Positions 52,835-62,632 of a DNA stretch of 64,000 bases are shown piece by piece. The position numbers and the translations under genes were made by a program. This DNA comes from CAVYUC01 sp963771595 (GTDB taxonomy: Bacteria; Bacteroidota; Bacteroidia; Bacteroidales; Prolixibacteraceae): NCBI GenBank assembly GCA_963771595.1, contig CAVYUC010000016.1:62001-126000 (forward strand), given 5' to 3'. The stretch's first letter is position 1. Every line of letters starts with the position of its first letter. The notes under the pieces are model-generated. The model made no database searches. It was not told where the DNA came from and worked only from the letters and a program-made list of their open reading frames with translations.

Positions 52835-54880
52835 TTGCATTCTTTCACACCGAAAACGTTGGAAAAAATTGTTCAAAAAATACCTTTTCTCCGTCTTTCC
52901 GTTGCACTGGCAACCGGAATTTTGCTGGCATCTTATGTTGAACTTTCAGGTCAAACAGCTTTAATTTCCTTTGTTATTATTTTACTGGCATTGTTGCTGC
53001 TGAACCAGTTTTACAGGTATAAGCTTGCAACTTTATTCGGCATTGGCATTCATTTTTTATTGATCTTTTTAGGTTTTACAATTTATTCTTTCCAGAATAA
53101 AGAACCTGAATTTTACCCGGGTGGCAACTATTCGGCAACAGTTCTGGAAGCGCCGGTTGAAAAGGCAAACAGCTGGAAATCGGTACTCCGGATTAACACA
53201 TTCAACCAAAACGATTCCGTTTTTTCGCCGGAAGAAAAAATGCTGGTGTATTTTTCGAAGCAAGGAAACGCAGCATATCTTGAACCTGGCGACATTGTTA
53301 TTTTCAATGCCGCTCCACAGTTGATTTCAAACTATGGAAATCCGTTCGAGTTTGATTACAAAAAATTTCTGCAGCGGAGAAATATTTACCGGCAGGTTTA
53401 TCTTTCAAAGCAAAACTGGTTTAAAACGGGTTTGCAAAGTTCGTTTTCGTTAAAACTGCTGGCTGAAAAAACCAGGATGAAACTGGTAGATATTTATCGA
53501 AGTAAAAATCTGGGTAAAAATGAAATGGATATTCTTTCGGCATTAACACTGGGTTATAAAGCCGAACTCGATCCACAAACCAAACAAACCTTTGCTTCAG
53601 CAGGAGCTTTGCATGTTTTGGCAGTTTCAGGATTACATGTCGGAATTATTTACTGGGTACTTACATCGGTATTTAGTTTTCTTAGAAGAAATAAAACCGG
53701 CAAATTTATTTTTGTCGCTGTAATTATTGCCTCCCTTTGGTTTTATGCTTTTTTAACCGGATTATCCCCTTCGGTTTCGCGTGCTGCAACTATGTTTTCT
53801 TTTTTGGTAATTGGCACAAACATGAACCGCCAAGTCAATATTTACAATTCACTGGCCGGTTCAGCATTTTTTTTATTGCTTGTAAATCCCAATAATCTGT
53901 TTGAAGTAGGATTCCAACTCTCCTATTCAGCCGTTTTTGGAATTGTATTTTTGCAACCAAAATTCGAAAAATTATTATTTATCCGGTATAAAGTTCCACG
54001 CTTTTTCTGGCAGTTATTAACGGTTTCGGTGGCGGCTCAAATAGCAACTTTCCCGTTTACCATTTACTATTTTAACCAGTTTCCAACCTATTTCTGGATT
54101 GCCAATTTGTTTGTCATACCAATTGTTACAGCTTTAATTCCACTTGGTTTTTCGCTTCTGATTTTCAATTCAATTTCATTTTTATCATCAATGTTGGCAT
54201 TTTGCATCCGGTTAATTATTTATGTAATGTATGAACTGCTGCTGTCCATAGAATCGTTGCCGTATTCAGTGCTGGAAGTATCATTTTCAACCATTGAATT
54301 CATCCTCGTTTCGGGAATGCTTTTTTCAGTTTTTTTGTACCTCAACAAGCTAAATAAAAGGCATTTAATTGTATCTCTGGGATATGTTCTGTTTCTGCTG
54401 ATTTTCTCAATAGCTGTTAAAATCAATACAGCATCTCAAAAGGAATTAATTGTTTACAATTATCCAAAAAATACTATTGTTCATCTTATTTCGGGTAAAA
54501 CAAATTATATTGTTACAGAGAAGAAACTGGAACAGGAAGATTTCGCTTTTTCCCTGATTAACAATACGGTAAGAAGTTTAAAACTAAATCCTCCTACTTA
54601 CTTAACATGTAATGGTAATTTTAAAGATGATTACTTTCTCCTGGAAAGCGGAATAATTGCATTTGACAATAAAACCTTTTTATTTGCTCCGGCTTCAATT
54701 AATTTCCCAAAAAATATTTCACCAAAAATTTTGATTAATCCTTCCGACTTAAATGAATATCAAGAAGTTAAGAAATCAAAATATGTGATTGTCACCAACA
54801 AAAATTACAATCAGCCAGATTTTCCTTCCGCAGAATTTTATTCCCCTGCAAAACGTGGAGCTTATATAAAAAAATGGTGA
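52835..54880 (+). CDS. ComEC/Rec2-family membrane protein
   Basis: A 681-residue polytopic protein with an N-terminal DUF4131-like part and the competence domain (about residues 220-500), including ALHVLAVSGLHVGIIYWV, the family signature, and SPSVSRAATM. The metallo-beta-lactamase domain found at the end of many ComEC proteins is missing; about 170 soluble residues without its HxHxDH motif take its place, as in other Bacteroidota. It may carry DNA across the inner membrane. The start is a TTG or lies slightly downstream, so it is uncertain. Confidence 0.85.
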   Translation: MHSFTPKTLEKIVQKIPFLRLSVALATGILLASYVELSGQTALISFVIILLALLLLNQFYRYKLATLFGIGIHFLLIFLGFTIYSFQNKEPEFYPGGNYSATVLEAPVEKANSWKSVLRINTFNQNDSVFSPEEKMLVYFSKQGNAAYLEPGDIVIFNAAPQLISNYGNPFEFDYKKFLQRRNIYRQVYLSKQNWFKTGLQSSFSLKLLAEKTRMKLVDIYRSKNLGKNEMDILSALTLGYKAELDPQTKQTFASAGALHVLAVSGLHVGIIYWVLTSVFSFLRRNKTGKFIFVAVIIASLWFYAFLTGLSPSVSRAATMFSFLVIGTNMNRQVNIYNSLAGSAFFLLLVNPNNLFEVGFQLSYSAVFGIVFLQPKFEKLLFIRYKVPRFFWQLLTVSVAAQIATFPFTIYYFNQFPTYFWIANLFVIPIVTALIPLGFSLLIFNSISFLSSMLAFCIRLIIYVMYELLLSIESLPYSVLEVSFSTIEFILVSGMLFSVFLYLNKLNKRHLIVSLGYVLFLLIFSIAVKINTASQKELIVYNYPKNTIVHLISGKTNYIVTEKKLEQEDFAFSLINNTVRSLKLNPPTYLTCNGNFKDDYFLLESGIIAFDNKTFLFAPASINFPKNISPKILINPSDLNEYQEVKKSKYVIVTNKNYNQPDFPSAEFYSPAKRGAYIKKW

Positions 54881-54986
54881 CGCATATATTAAATGTGCCA
54901 AAAGAAACCAGAAAAAAAATTGAATTGCTGGTAATTCAAAAGTTAATATCTTACTTTGTAGCCTAAAAAATAAGAGAAAAAGAAGA

Positions 54987-56321
54987 ATGAAAATTGTAAT
55001 TGCAGGTGCCGGAGAAGTTGGTACACATTTGGCTAAAATGCTTAGTAATGAAGAACATGACATTGTTTTGCTGGATGACTCACCTGAGAAACTTGCTAAA
55101 ATTAGTGGCGATGTAGATTTAATGACATATACCGGTTCCGCCCATTCATTTCAGGATTTAAAACAAACAGGTTTGGCAAAAGCAGATTTATTTATTGCTG
55201 TTACGCCATTCGAAGAACGAAATGTTCTGGCCTGTTCAATGGCTTCCTATCTGGGAGTTGGCCGTACAATTGCCCGAATCAATAACTCTGAATACCTTAA
55301 AGAAAGATACCGCGCAAAGCTCAATAATATGGGTATCAATGAATTAATTTACCCGGAAAGCCTTGCAGCAAAAGAAATTGTGGCAGCCATAAAACAAACC
55401 GGAACACGGCAATTAATCGAATTTTCGAACGGAAAGCTGTTGCTAATGGGAATTAAAGTAAGGGATGATGCCCCTATTATAAACCGGACTTTTATTGAAC
55501 TGGGACAGGAAAATGAACAAATGCTGGTGGTTGCCATTAACCGCGATAATGAAACCATCATTCCAAAAGGTACCGATTTTATAAAAAGTGGCGACATCGT
55601 ATTTTTTATTGCCACCCGCGCCGAACAACAACATGTATTTGAACTGACAGCCAAAAAAACCTTCGAAGTAAAAAATATTATGTTTTTGGGTGGAAGCCGG
55701 ATTGCTCAAAAAGCAGTGGAAAAACTTGGCGACCAGTACCGCATAAAAGTTGTTGAAAGCGATATTGAAAAGTGCAGGCTCGTTGCCGAAAGCCAGGAAA
55801 GTGCACTTGTTATAAACGGAGATTGCCGCAACCTCAAATTACTTCAGGATGAAGGAATTGAAAAAATGGATGCCGTTGTTGCCACTACCGGAAATTCTGA
55901 AACCAATATATTAAGTTGTCATTTGGCTAAAAATGTGGGTGTAAGAAGAACCATTGCCGAAGTTGAAAACCTGGCTTTTATGGGCCTGGCCGAAAATATG
56001 AATATCGGCGGATTAATCAACAAAAAACTGATAGCAGCAAGTTATATCTACCGTTTTACCCTAAATGCGGCCATTTCTAATGTAAAATGCTTAACAGCTT
56101 CTGATGCCGAAGTTTTTGAATTTATAACCAAACCAAATGCCCGAATCACCCAAAAACCTGTTAAGGATCTGGATTTTCCGGATGAAGCAAAAATCGGTGG
56201 ATATATTCGTGGCGAACAAGGTTACATTGCCAATGGCGATACTCATATAAAAGCCGGCGATCGGGTTGTTGTTTTTACTCTTCCTTCAGGTATTAAAAAA
56301 TTGGAAAAGTATTTTAAGTAA
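54987..56321 (+). CDS. trkA: Trk potassium uptake regulatory subunit TrkA
   Basis: A 444-residue cytosolic protein with two RCK units. The NAD-binding loops are IAGAGEVGTHLAKML (about residues 4-18) and the weaker second FLGGSRIAQKAVE (about 233-245); each is followed by a TrkA-C domain. It gates the TrkH channel depending on NAD(H)/ATP. trkH follows after 21 bases. A TTACTTTG -7-like element lies about 33 bases upstream. Confidence 0.95.
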   Translation: MKIVIAGAGEVGTHLAKMLSNEEHDIVLLDDSPEKLAKISGDVDLMTYTGSAHSFQDLKQTGLAKADLFIAVTPFEERNVLACSMASYLGVGRTIARINNSEYLKERYRAKLNNMGINELIYPESLAAKEIVAAIKQTGTRQLIEFSNGKLLLMGIKVRDDAPIINRTFIELGQENEQMLVVAINRDNETIIPKGTDFIKSGDIVFFIATRAEQQHVFELTAKKTFEVKNIMFLGGSRIAQKAVEKLGDQYRIKVVESDIEKCRLVAESQESALVINGDCRNLKLLQDEGIEKMDAVVATTGNSETNILSCHLAKNVGVRRTIAEVENLAFMGLAENMNIGGLINKKLIAASYIYRFTLNAAISNVKCLTASDAEVFEFITKPNARITQKPVKDLDFPDEAKIGGYIRGEQGYIANGDTHIKAGDRVVVFTLPSGIKKLEKYFK

Positions 56322-56342
56322 TTACTTAGTTTTTGCCAAAGC

Positions 56343-57788
56343 ATGAATTATAAAATAATTATTCGCGTTCTTGGATTTTTGCTGTTTGTTGAAGGCTTTG
56401 CTATGCTTTTGGCACTTGTGGTGTCTTTAATTTATAACGAATATGATAAACACGGTTTTTTAATTTCGGCCGGAATTAATTTAATTATTGGTACTGCAAT
56501 AATTTTACTCACTTCGAAAGTAAATAAAGAGATTCGCAAAAAAGAAGGTTTTATAATCGTTTCGTTTGTTTGGATTATCTTCTCATTTTTTGGCAGTTTG
56601 CCTTACGTTTTAAGTGGTGCAATTCCAAATTTCACAAATGCTTTTTTCGAAACTATTTCAGGGTTTACTACTACAGGCTCATCCATTCTCTCCGATATTG
56701 AAGCACTTCCACATGGAATTTTGTTTTGGCGGAGCATTACGCAGTGGTTAGGCGGCATGGGAATTATTGTTTTGTCGCTGGCAATTTTACCTGTTTTCGG
56801 AATTGGAGGGATGCAGCTTTTTATGGCAGAAGTTCCCGGACCGACACCCGATAAAATAAGTCCGAGAATAAGACAAACAGCCAAAACGTTGTGGATAATT
56901 TACCTCGGATTTACTGTTGTTGAGACGCTGCTGTTGTGGCTGGGTGGAATGTCTTTCTTTGATGCAATCTGTCATTCATTCACGACAATGGCTACCGGAG
57001 GTTTTTCAACAAAGCAAGCCAGTCTTGCCTACTGGCAATCTCCGTTTATTCATTATGTTGTTATCCTGTTTATGTTTTTTGCAGGTACCAATTTTACCCT
57101 TTCCTATATCGCTATTAAAGGAAAATTTAACCGGGTTTTACGGGATGAAGAATTTAAATATTATACGTTATTTATTCTTGGTTTTACTTTATTCATTTTT
57201 GCTGGATTGCTGTTTACTGCACAACTTGGAATAGAACAGGCTTTTAGAGATTCTCTTTTTCAAGTGGTATCAATTATTACAACAACAGGTTTTGCTACTG
57301 CCGATTATTTAATTTGGCACCCGTTTCTAACCATGTTGATTTTTGCACTTTTCTTTTTTGGTGGTTCGGCAGGTTCAACCGGCGGTGGAATTAAAATAAT
57401 GAGAATTGTAATTCTTATTAAAACCAGCTATTACGAATTGCGGCGAATGTTGCATCCGCACGCCATTATTCCTGTAAAATTCAACAAACATTCGGTTGAT
57501 GCCAAAATTATTAGCAATGTGCTGGCTTTCTTCATGTTTTACTTTATCATTTTTGGTTTCAGCACTGTAGTTTTTATTATTATCGAACCCGAAGTGGAAT
57601 CTGCAATGGGAGCAGTGGCAACCTGTTTGGGAAATATTGGGCCCGGATTGGGATCAGTTGGCCCTGCCGAAAATTTCCTTCATATTAAACCAGTTGGGAA
57701 ATGGTTTCTTTCTTTTCTGATGTTGCTTGGACGGCTGGAATTGTTTACTATACTTGTATTATTTTCACCCGGTTTCTGGAGAGAATAA
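56343..57788 (+). CDS. trkH: Trk potassium uptake membrane subunit TrkH
   Basis: A 481-residue inner-membrane protein with four pore repeats; the selectivity-filter-like stretches are SGFTTTGSS, ATGGFS, TTTGFAT and GNIGPGLG. A GGSAGSTGGGIK motif is typical of TrkH/KtrB. It lets K+ in, powered by the membrane potential, with TrkA controlling it. It is cotranscribed with trkA and converges on the YciO-like gene. Confidence 0.95.
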   Translation: MNYKIIIRVLGFLLFVEGFAMLLALVVSLIYNEYDKHGFLISAGINLIIGTAIILLTSKVNKEIRKKEGFIIVSFVWIIFSFFGSLPYVLSGAIPNFTNAFFETISGFTTTGSSILSDIEALPHGILFWRSITQWLGGMGIIVLSLAILPVFGIGGMQLFMAEVPGPTPDKISPRIRQTAKTLWIIYLGFTVVETLLLWLGGMSFFDAICHSFTTMATGGFSTKQASLAYWQSPFIHYVVILFMFFAGTNFTLSYIAIKGKFNRVLRDEEFKYYTLFILGFTLFIFAGLLFTAQLGIEQAFRDSLFQVVSIITTTGFATADYLIWHPFLTMLIFALFFFGGSAGSTGGGIKIMRIVILIKTSYYELRRMLHPHAIIPVKFNKHSVDAKIISNVLAFFMFYFIIFGFSTVVFIIIEPEVESAMGAVATCLGNIGPGLGSVGPAENFLHIKPVGKWFLSFLMLLGRLELFTILVLFSPGFWRE

Positions 57789-57793
57789 ACCTG

Positions 57794-58411
57794 TTAATTC
57801 CGCTGCACAATTCCCTTACCCTGGCGCACAATTTCAATTCCATCGCCCGTGCAGTCAATAACAGTAGACGGAATCAATTCGCCATAGCCACCATCAATCA
57901 CCAAGTCTACAAAGCCACCATATTTTTCATGAATCAATTCAGGGTCAGTCGTATATTCCAAAATTTCGTCTTCATCGTAAATCGATGTTGAAAGAATAGG
58001 ATTTCCCAGCTCATAAACTACATCATGAATGATATTATTATCAGGAACGCGAATTCCCACTGTTTTTTTCTTGCCTTTAAAATATTTCGGAACGTTGTTG
58101 TTAGCTTCCAGAATAAAAGTGAAAGGGCCCGGCAAATTCTTTTTCATGAGTTTGAATACGGAATTCGGAATTGGTTTTGTATAATCGGAGATATGGCTTA
58201 AATCGCTGCAAATGAACGAGAAATTTGCTTTTTCAACCTTAATCCCTTTAAACCGCGCCACTTTTTCCACGGCTTTTGCGTTGGTAATATCACAACCAAT
58301 GGCATAAACAGTGTCGGTGGGATAAATTATCACACCACCATCTCTCAAAATATCCACAATTTGTCTGATATCTTTGGGATTTGGATTTTCGTTGAATAAC
58401 CGTACCAACAT
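57794..58411 (-). CDS. Sua5/YciO/YrdC family protein (threonylcarbamoyl-AMP synthase-like)
   Basis: A 205-residue protein with the YrdC fold. VIIYPTDTVYAIGCD (about residues 27-41), LPGPFTFILEA and KTVGIRVPDN are the RNA- and nucleotide-binding motifs. The C-terminal STSIYDEDEI resembles YciO more than the true TsaC, which makes the tRNA t6A precursor, so the assignment to that reaction is open. The ATG at 58411 gives MLVRLF. It is divergent from mnmD and converges on trkH. Confidence 0.88.
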   Translation of the reverse strand: MLVRLFNENPNPKDIRQIVDILRDGGVIIYPTDTVYAIGCDITNAKAVEKVARFKGIKVEKANFSFICSDLSHISDYTKPIPNSVFKLMKKNLPGPFTFILEANNNVPKYFKGKKKTVGIRVPDNNIIHDVVYELGNPILSTSIYDEDEILEYTTDPELIHEKYGGFVDLVIDGGYGELIPSTVIDCTGDGIEIVRQGKGIVQRN

Positions 58412-58480
58412 AGTTTTTATAAATTTGCGCACTAAAAGTATAACAATAGATTTATATAGAACGAATACATTCCGTTTTTC

Positions 58481-59161
58481 ATGAAAAAATATGAAATCGT
58501 AAAAACAGCCGATGGTAGCAAAACCCTTTATTTACCCGAAATGAATGAACAATATCATTCGCTGAACGGCGCCGTTACCGAATCAGATTTTGTGTACCTG
58601 CAAAATGGATATTTACATCAGCAATCGAATGCGCCGGTGGTTTTGGAAGTTGGTTTTGGCACTGGTTTAAATTGCCTGTTAACGGCAATAAAAGCCAATG
58701 AATTAAAACGGCCAACTTTATATTATTCTGTTGAAAAATTCCCTTTGGATCCACTCCTCATTCAACAATTAAATTACGGAGAGCAGATTTCGCAAAATGC
58801 CGCCCGGCTCTTTCACCAGATACATACCTGCGAATGGGAAATTCCGGTGCAAATTTCAGAATATTTTCATTTGTGCAAAATGAATATGGATTTGACAGTT
58901 TCAGATTTGAACACTATTCGTAATTGTAATGTTATTTATTTTGATGCGTTTGGACCCGACAAACAACAGGAAATGTGGAGTCCTGAGATTTTTACAAAAA
59001 TTTATAATAAAACCTTGAACGAAGGTATTTTCGTAACTTACAGTGCAAAAGGACAGGTTCGGCGACAACTTGCAGCAGCAGGTTTTACAATGGAACGACT
59101 ACCCGGACCTCCCGGAAAAAAAGAAATGCTGAGGGGAATAAAATTCTTTTCAAAGATTTAA
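58481..59161 (+). CDS. mnmD: tRNA 5-methylaminomethyl-2-thiouridine methyltransferase MnmD
   Basis: A 226-residue SAM methyltransferase. LEVGFGTGLN (about residues 55-64) is the SAM-binding loop; IYFDAFGPDKQQEMWSPEIF is the signature of the DUF752/MnmD domain, here separate from the MnmC oxidase half. It puts the last methyl group on the wobble uridine of some tRNAs. A TAAATTTG -7 element lies at 58420-58427. The next gene begins 48 bases beyond its stop. Confidence 0.92.
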   Translation: MKKYEIVKTADGSKTLYLPEMNEQYHSLNGAVTESDFVYLQNGYLHQQSNAPVVLEVGFGTGLNCLLTAIKANELKRPTLYYSVEKFPLDPLLIQQLNYGEQISQNAARLFHQIHTCEWEIPVQISEYFHLCKMNMDLTVSDLNTIRNCNVIYFDAFGPDKQQEMWSPEIFTKIYNKTLNEGIFVTYSAKGQVRRQLAAAGFTMERLPGPPGKKEMLRGIKFFSKI

Positions 59162-59209
59162 TTGCCAAAAAATTACGTTATCTTCGCAAACTTTAAAACA
59201 AAAAGTAAT

Positions 59210-59818
59210 ATGACGGATAAGAAATTAACCGGAGAACTCGAAAAATTTAGTTATGCATTGGGAATGAGTGTTGCCTCAAACTTGATAAAATCAGGAGTAA
59301 AAAAAATAAATCCTGATATTTTTTTAACGGCATTAAATGACACATTCACAGGCGAAATGCCAAAAATGTTACCCGAAGAAGCAAATGAAATCCTTGAAAA
59401 TTTTATGGCAAAAGTAAACGAAGGTCAGGAAAACAACCTGGCGGAAGGATTAACTTTTTTAGTCGAGAACAAGGATAAAGAAGGAGTGATTGAATTGCCG
59501 AGTGGCTTACAGTACAAAGTTTTAAAAGAAGGCGATGGCGAAATTCCCTCGTTAAACGATACGGTAAAATGCCATTATCATGGTACTTTAATCGATGGAA
59601 CTGTTTTCGACAGTTCGGTTGAACGCGGCGAACCGGCAACATTTCCTGTTAACGGTGTAATTCAGGGTTGGGTGGAAGCACTTCAACTGATGCCGGCAGG
59701 TTCAAAATGGCGCCTTTTTATTCCTCCGGAACTGGCTTATGGCGAACAAGGTGCAGGTGGTGTGATAAAACCAAACACCACTTTGATTTTCGATGTAGAA
59801 TTAATAGAAATTGTTTAA
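59210..59818 (+). CDS. FKBP-type peptidyl-prolyl isomerase, cytoplasmic
   Basis: A 202-residue protein: an N-terminal FKBP_N/Mip-like helical part (residues 1-95) and an FKBP domain with LIDGTVFDSSVERGEPA, VIQGWVEALQ and IPPELAYGEQG. No signal peptide, so cytoplasmic. It speeds proline isomerisation in folding. The ATG at 59210 is chosen because the residues before it look untranslated. The second FKBP gene, closely similar in its C-terminal part, follows 13 bases later. Confidence 0.9.
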   Translation: MTDKKLTGELEKFSYALGMSVASNLIKSGVKKINPDIFLTALNDTFTGEMPKMLPEEANEILENFMAKVNEGQENNLAEGLTFLVENKDKEGVIELPSGLQYKVLKEGDGEIPSLNDTVKCHYHGTLIDGTVFDSSVERGEPATFPVNGVIQGWVEALQLMPAGSKWRLFIPPELAYGEQGAGGVIKPNTTLIFDVELIEIV

Positions 59819-59831
59819 ATATTTAATTACC

Positions 59832-60539
59832 ATGAAAAATCGATTAGTAAGTTTTTCGGCAATCCTTTTAGCTGTTGTCGGAATGAGTTGTCAACAAAAT
59901 GCAACTGTAAATAATGTAAATCTGGAAACTTCCACTGATTCTGTTGGTTATGCCATTGGTGTTTTGGTTGGAGCCAACAATAAGCAACAAATAGAAAACG
60001 CACCGGGTGGAGAAGATATTAATATTGATGCAATGGCGGCCGGATTTCGTTTGGCAGTTAAAGGCGAAGAAGCTGCAATGACCCGCGAGGAAGCCGATGC
60101 AGTGGTTCGTAATTATTTTGAAAAAGCCGGAGAAAATGAAGCTCAGAAAAATCTGGAAGAAGGAAATGCTTTTCTTGAAGAAAACAGACAACGCGAAGGT
60201 ATAAAAACTACAGAAAGTGGTTTGCAGTATGAAGTGCTGGAGGAAGGAACCGGTGAAAAACCAGATTCAACCGACCGGGTTAGAGTACATTACACCGGAA
60301 AATTAATTGACGGAACAGTATTCGACAGTTCAGTTGAACGCGGAGAGCCGGCAGTTTTCAGAGTTGATCAGGTTATTCCTGGTTGGACAGAAGCCCTGCA
60401 AATGATGAAAGTTGGAGCAAAATGGAGAATTTACCTTCCTTCGCTGATTGCATACGGCGAACGTGGTGCAGGCGCGGATATCGGCCCAAATTCAGCTCTT
60501 ATTTTCGATGTTGAATTACTGGAAATTGTGAAAGAATAA
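59832..60539 (+). CDS. FKBP-type peptidyl-prolyl isomerase, lipoprotein
   Basis: A 235-residue lipoprotein with lipobox VGMSC (Cys20). Its FKBP_N-like helical part is followed by an FKBP domain with LIDGTVFDSSVERGEPA, VIPGWTEALQM and LPSLIAYGERG. It is the envelope counterpart of the neighbouring cytoplasmic isomerase, and the near-identical motifs indicate a tandem duplication with later addition of a signal. It probably assists folding in the periplasm, like FkpA or Mip. Confidence 0.92.
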   Translation: MKNRLVSFSAILLAVVGMSCQQNATVNNVNLETSTDSVGYAIGVLVGANNKQQIENAPGGEDINIDAMAAGFRLAVKGEEAAMTREEADAVVRNYFEKAGENEAQKNLEEGNAFLEENRQREGIKTTESGLQYEVLEEGTGEKPDSTDRVRVHYTGKLIDGTVFDSSVERGEPAVFRVDQVIPGWTEALQMMKVGAKWRIYLPSLIAYGERGAGADIGPNSALIFDVELLEIVKE

Positions 60540-60561
60540 CAGTTCATATTTTTTAATAAAA

Positions 60562-60593
60562 AAACCCTTTGTAATATTTTTTGCAAAGGGTTT
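60562..60593 (+). terminator. terminator of the FKBP gene pair
   Basis: AAACCCTTTG (60562-60571) pairs with CAAAGGGTTT (60584-60593) and is followed by a T-rich run. It lies 23 bases after the lipoprotein FKBP stop. Confidence 0.85.
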
Positions 60594-60612
60594 CTTTTTT
60601 ATATTCGCCTTC

Positions 60613-60981
60613 ATGAGTTTACAAGTAAAAGGGAAAATAGAACAAATTTTAAAACCCGAATCGGGAGTGAGTCGGGCAGGAAAAGAGTGGCAAAAACAAG
60701 AGTTTGTAATTGAAACGGACGAGCAGTTTCCCCGAAAAGTCTGTTTCACCCTGTTCAACGATAAAACATCACTGATTAAGGGAATATCGGCGGGAGAAGA
60801 GGTGGAAGTTTCGTTTAATCTCGAGTCACGGGAGTATAACGGAAAGTGGTTTCACAATATCAATGCCTGGAAAATAGAAAAACCTGCTGCGGCAAATATA
60901 CCTGAATCGCCTCCGGAATTCAGAATGGAAGATATTCCACCGGAACCGGATGAGGACCAGGCAAACGATTTGCCTTTTTAA
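60613..60981 (+). CDS. DUF3127 family protein
   Basis: A 122-residue protein with an OB-like fold: VKGKIEQILKPESG, EWQKQEFVIETDEQFPRKVCF and YNGKWFHNINAWKIEK are the DUF3127 motifs. It ends in an acidic, proline-rich tail (DIPPEPDEDQANDLPF), resembling the tail of single-stranded DNA-binding proteins that recruits partners. A role in DNA binding is inference from this. The start ATG at 60613 is right after the FKBP terminator, and the gene is followed by its own terminator. Confidence 0.88.
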   Translation: MSLQVKGKIEQILKPESGVSRAGKEWQKQEFVIETDEQFPRKVCFTLFNDKTSLIKGISAGEEVEVSFNLESREYNGKWFHNINAWKIEKPAAANIPESPPEFRMEDIPPEPDEDQANDLPF

Positions 60982-60997
60982 TCCGAATTGATTGGGC

Positions 60998-61036
60998 AAA
61001 AAAATGAAGTTTTAGATTGTAAAACTTCATTTTTTT
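60998..61036. terminator. bidirectional terminator between DUF3127 and the FISUMP gene
   Basis: AAAAAATGAAGTTTTA (ending 61014) pairs with TAAAACTTCATTTTTT (61020 on) over a 5-base loop. It has T-runs on both strands and lies between the two converging stop codons. Confidence 0.9.
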
Positions 61037-61054
61037 ATTGCCTGAAAAATAGAT

Positions 61055-62614
61055 TTAATCTTTCACACAACGGACACTAGTTCCTGAATCCTTAGTTCTG
61101 TATGGTCTTATAAAATCAGAGCTATCAAGAATCATTAACCGTCCCCATGCATTTTGACTGTCAACCTGTGTAGCCGACCAAAATCCCGCCATTCCGTAAT
61201 ATCCGTAAAAATCAAGGTCATTCGCCGTTTCTGCGTCGTAACCCAATCCGCGATAACCGCCTGGCAATGCTTTAAATTCATAACTATCAATTCCTTTGTC
61301 AACAAACCAACCAGTTTTCCCTTTCAATTGTCCTCCCACATTAGACCAGGTTCCTTCTGCATTTTTAGATCCGCCTTTATCGTCAGCAACAAACTTGGCC
61401 AGCCGTTCCCATTCAGCATCCGATGGCAAATGCCATCCTGCAGGACAAGCTGTTTTTGCCGCTTCCCAGTTGTACAATACACCAAACGATTTGTACTTGC
61501 CGGTTTGTTTTGCAGCATAAACATCGGTGCCATCGTAACCGTAAACATAATACCGCGGTTCAGTTAGAGAACCATTTGCCAGCCTGTTTACCGATGGCAA
61601 ATATGCCAGATTTTGAGCCATCCACCACTGATTACCAATCTTTACTGTTTTATATTTCATTCCTTCATACAGTATGGAATCTGTTTCGGCCAAAATTTCT
61701 TCAGCAGTGGTAAATGTTTTGGTAACACCAACTGTTGTACCTTGTGCGCTGGAAGCAAAAGCGCAAACATAATATTTTGTATTTGGCTGCAAACCACTTA
61801 CTGATTTATAATAAACGCCCAATCCGGATCCTGCTCTTTCAATGTTGTCATTATTATCGGGTGTATTGTCTGTAGTACTCCAGTAAAAACCTCTTGCAGT
61901 AATTTCAGAACCACCATCACTGGTAACTTCACCTTTAAACCGTGCAGTCCTTGAAGCAACATTCAAAACACTGTGTGTAATCACCGAAGGCATATTAACC
62001 GAAGTTGTAAAATTAATTACCTCCCCCAAAGCAGTTCCTTTTTTATTAACTGCAAATGCTCTTATATAATATACTGAATTTGCCTGCAATCCGTTTATTG
62101 TTGCACTAAAAATTTCGCCATTATCTGAAGCAACCACATTTCCGGTGGTAACTACATTATCATTTTGATTTGGCTCTGTGTTGGTTGCACTCCAGTAAAA
62201 ACCCCTTGAGGTGACATCAGCCCCACCATTATCCGTCATATTAAAGATGATTTGAACTGAATTTAAACCAATATCATCTAAATCAGGAATTTCAATTGAT
62301 GGAACCGAATATTTAAATAAACCAAAATCGGAATAAACAGGAAAACAGTTGTCTTCTGTAATTTTAGCGCGGTAATATCCTGATGTATCAGTTAATGACA
62401 ATTGCAAAGTATCTGCCTCTTTCCCTATTATATCTATCCAGTCAAGGGAATCGGCACTGAATTGCCATTGAATTTTCCCCCGATGCTCAGGTACTATCAA
62501 TCTTAAATTTTCTTCTGTAATTGCAATCGTTTCGGAATTCTTGTAAAACGTTTGCGCTTTAATTGCAGGAGCAGCAAATAATAAAACTACAATAATTATA
62601 TATATCTTTTTCAT
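61055..62614 (-). CDS. secreted FISUMP-domain protein with two fibronectin-III-like repeats
   Basis: A 519-residue protein with a signal peptide (ends IKAQ). Two repeats of about 95 residues, each with a TSRGFYWSATNTEPN- or TARGFYWSTTDNTPD-like strand and NSVYYIRAFAVN / NTKYYVCAFASS, resemble fibronectin type III. The final 200 residues are the FISUMP domain: KIGNQWWMAQNLAY, CPAGWHLPSDAEWE and GTSVRCVKD. Such proteins lie on the surface of Bacteroidota and fibrobacters; the role is unknown. It follows the T9SS protein gene on the same strand by 19 bases, so both are probably coexpressed. Confidence 0.88.
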   Translation of the reverse strand: MKKIYIIIVVLLFAAPAIKAQTFYKNSETIAITEENLRLIVPEHRGKIQWQFSADSLDWIDIIGKEADTLQLSLTDTSGYYRAKITEDNCFPVYSDFGLFKYSVPSIEIPDLDDIGLNSVQIIFNMTDNGGADVTSRGFYWSATNTEPNQNDNVVTTGNVVASDNGEIFSATINGLQANSVYYIRAFAVNKKGTALGEVINFTTSVNMPSVITHSVLNVASRTARFKGEVTSDGGSEITARGFYWSTTDNTPDNNDNIERAGSGLGVYYKSVSGLQPNTKYYVCAFASSAQGTTVGVTKTFTTAEEILAETDSILYEGMKYKTVKIGNQWWMAQNLAYLPSVNRLANGSLTEPRYYVYGYDGTDVYAAKQTGKYKSFGVLYNWEAAKTACPAGWHLPSDAEWERLAKFVADDKGGSKNAEGTWSNVGGQLKGKTGWFVDKGIDSYEFKALPGGYRGLGYDAETANDLDFYGYYGMAGFWSATQVDSQNAWGRLMILDSSDFIRPYRTKDSGTSVRCVKD

Positions 62615-62632
62615 AACAGCTCGATTTGGAAA

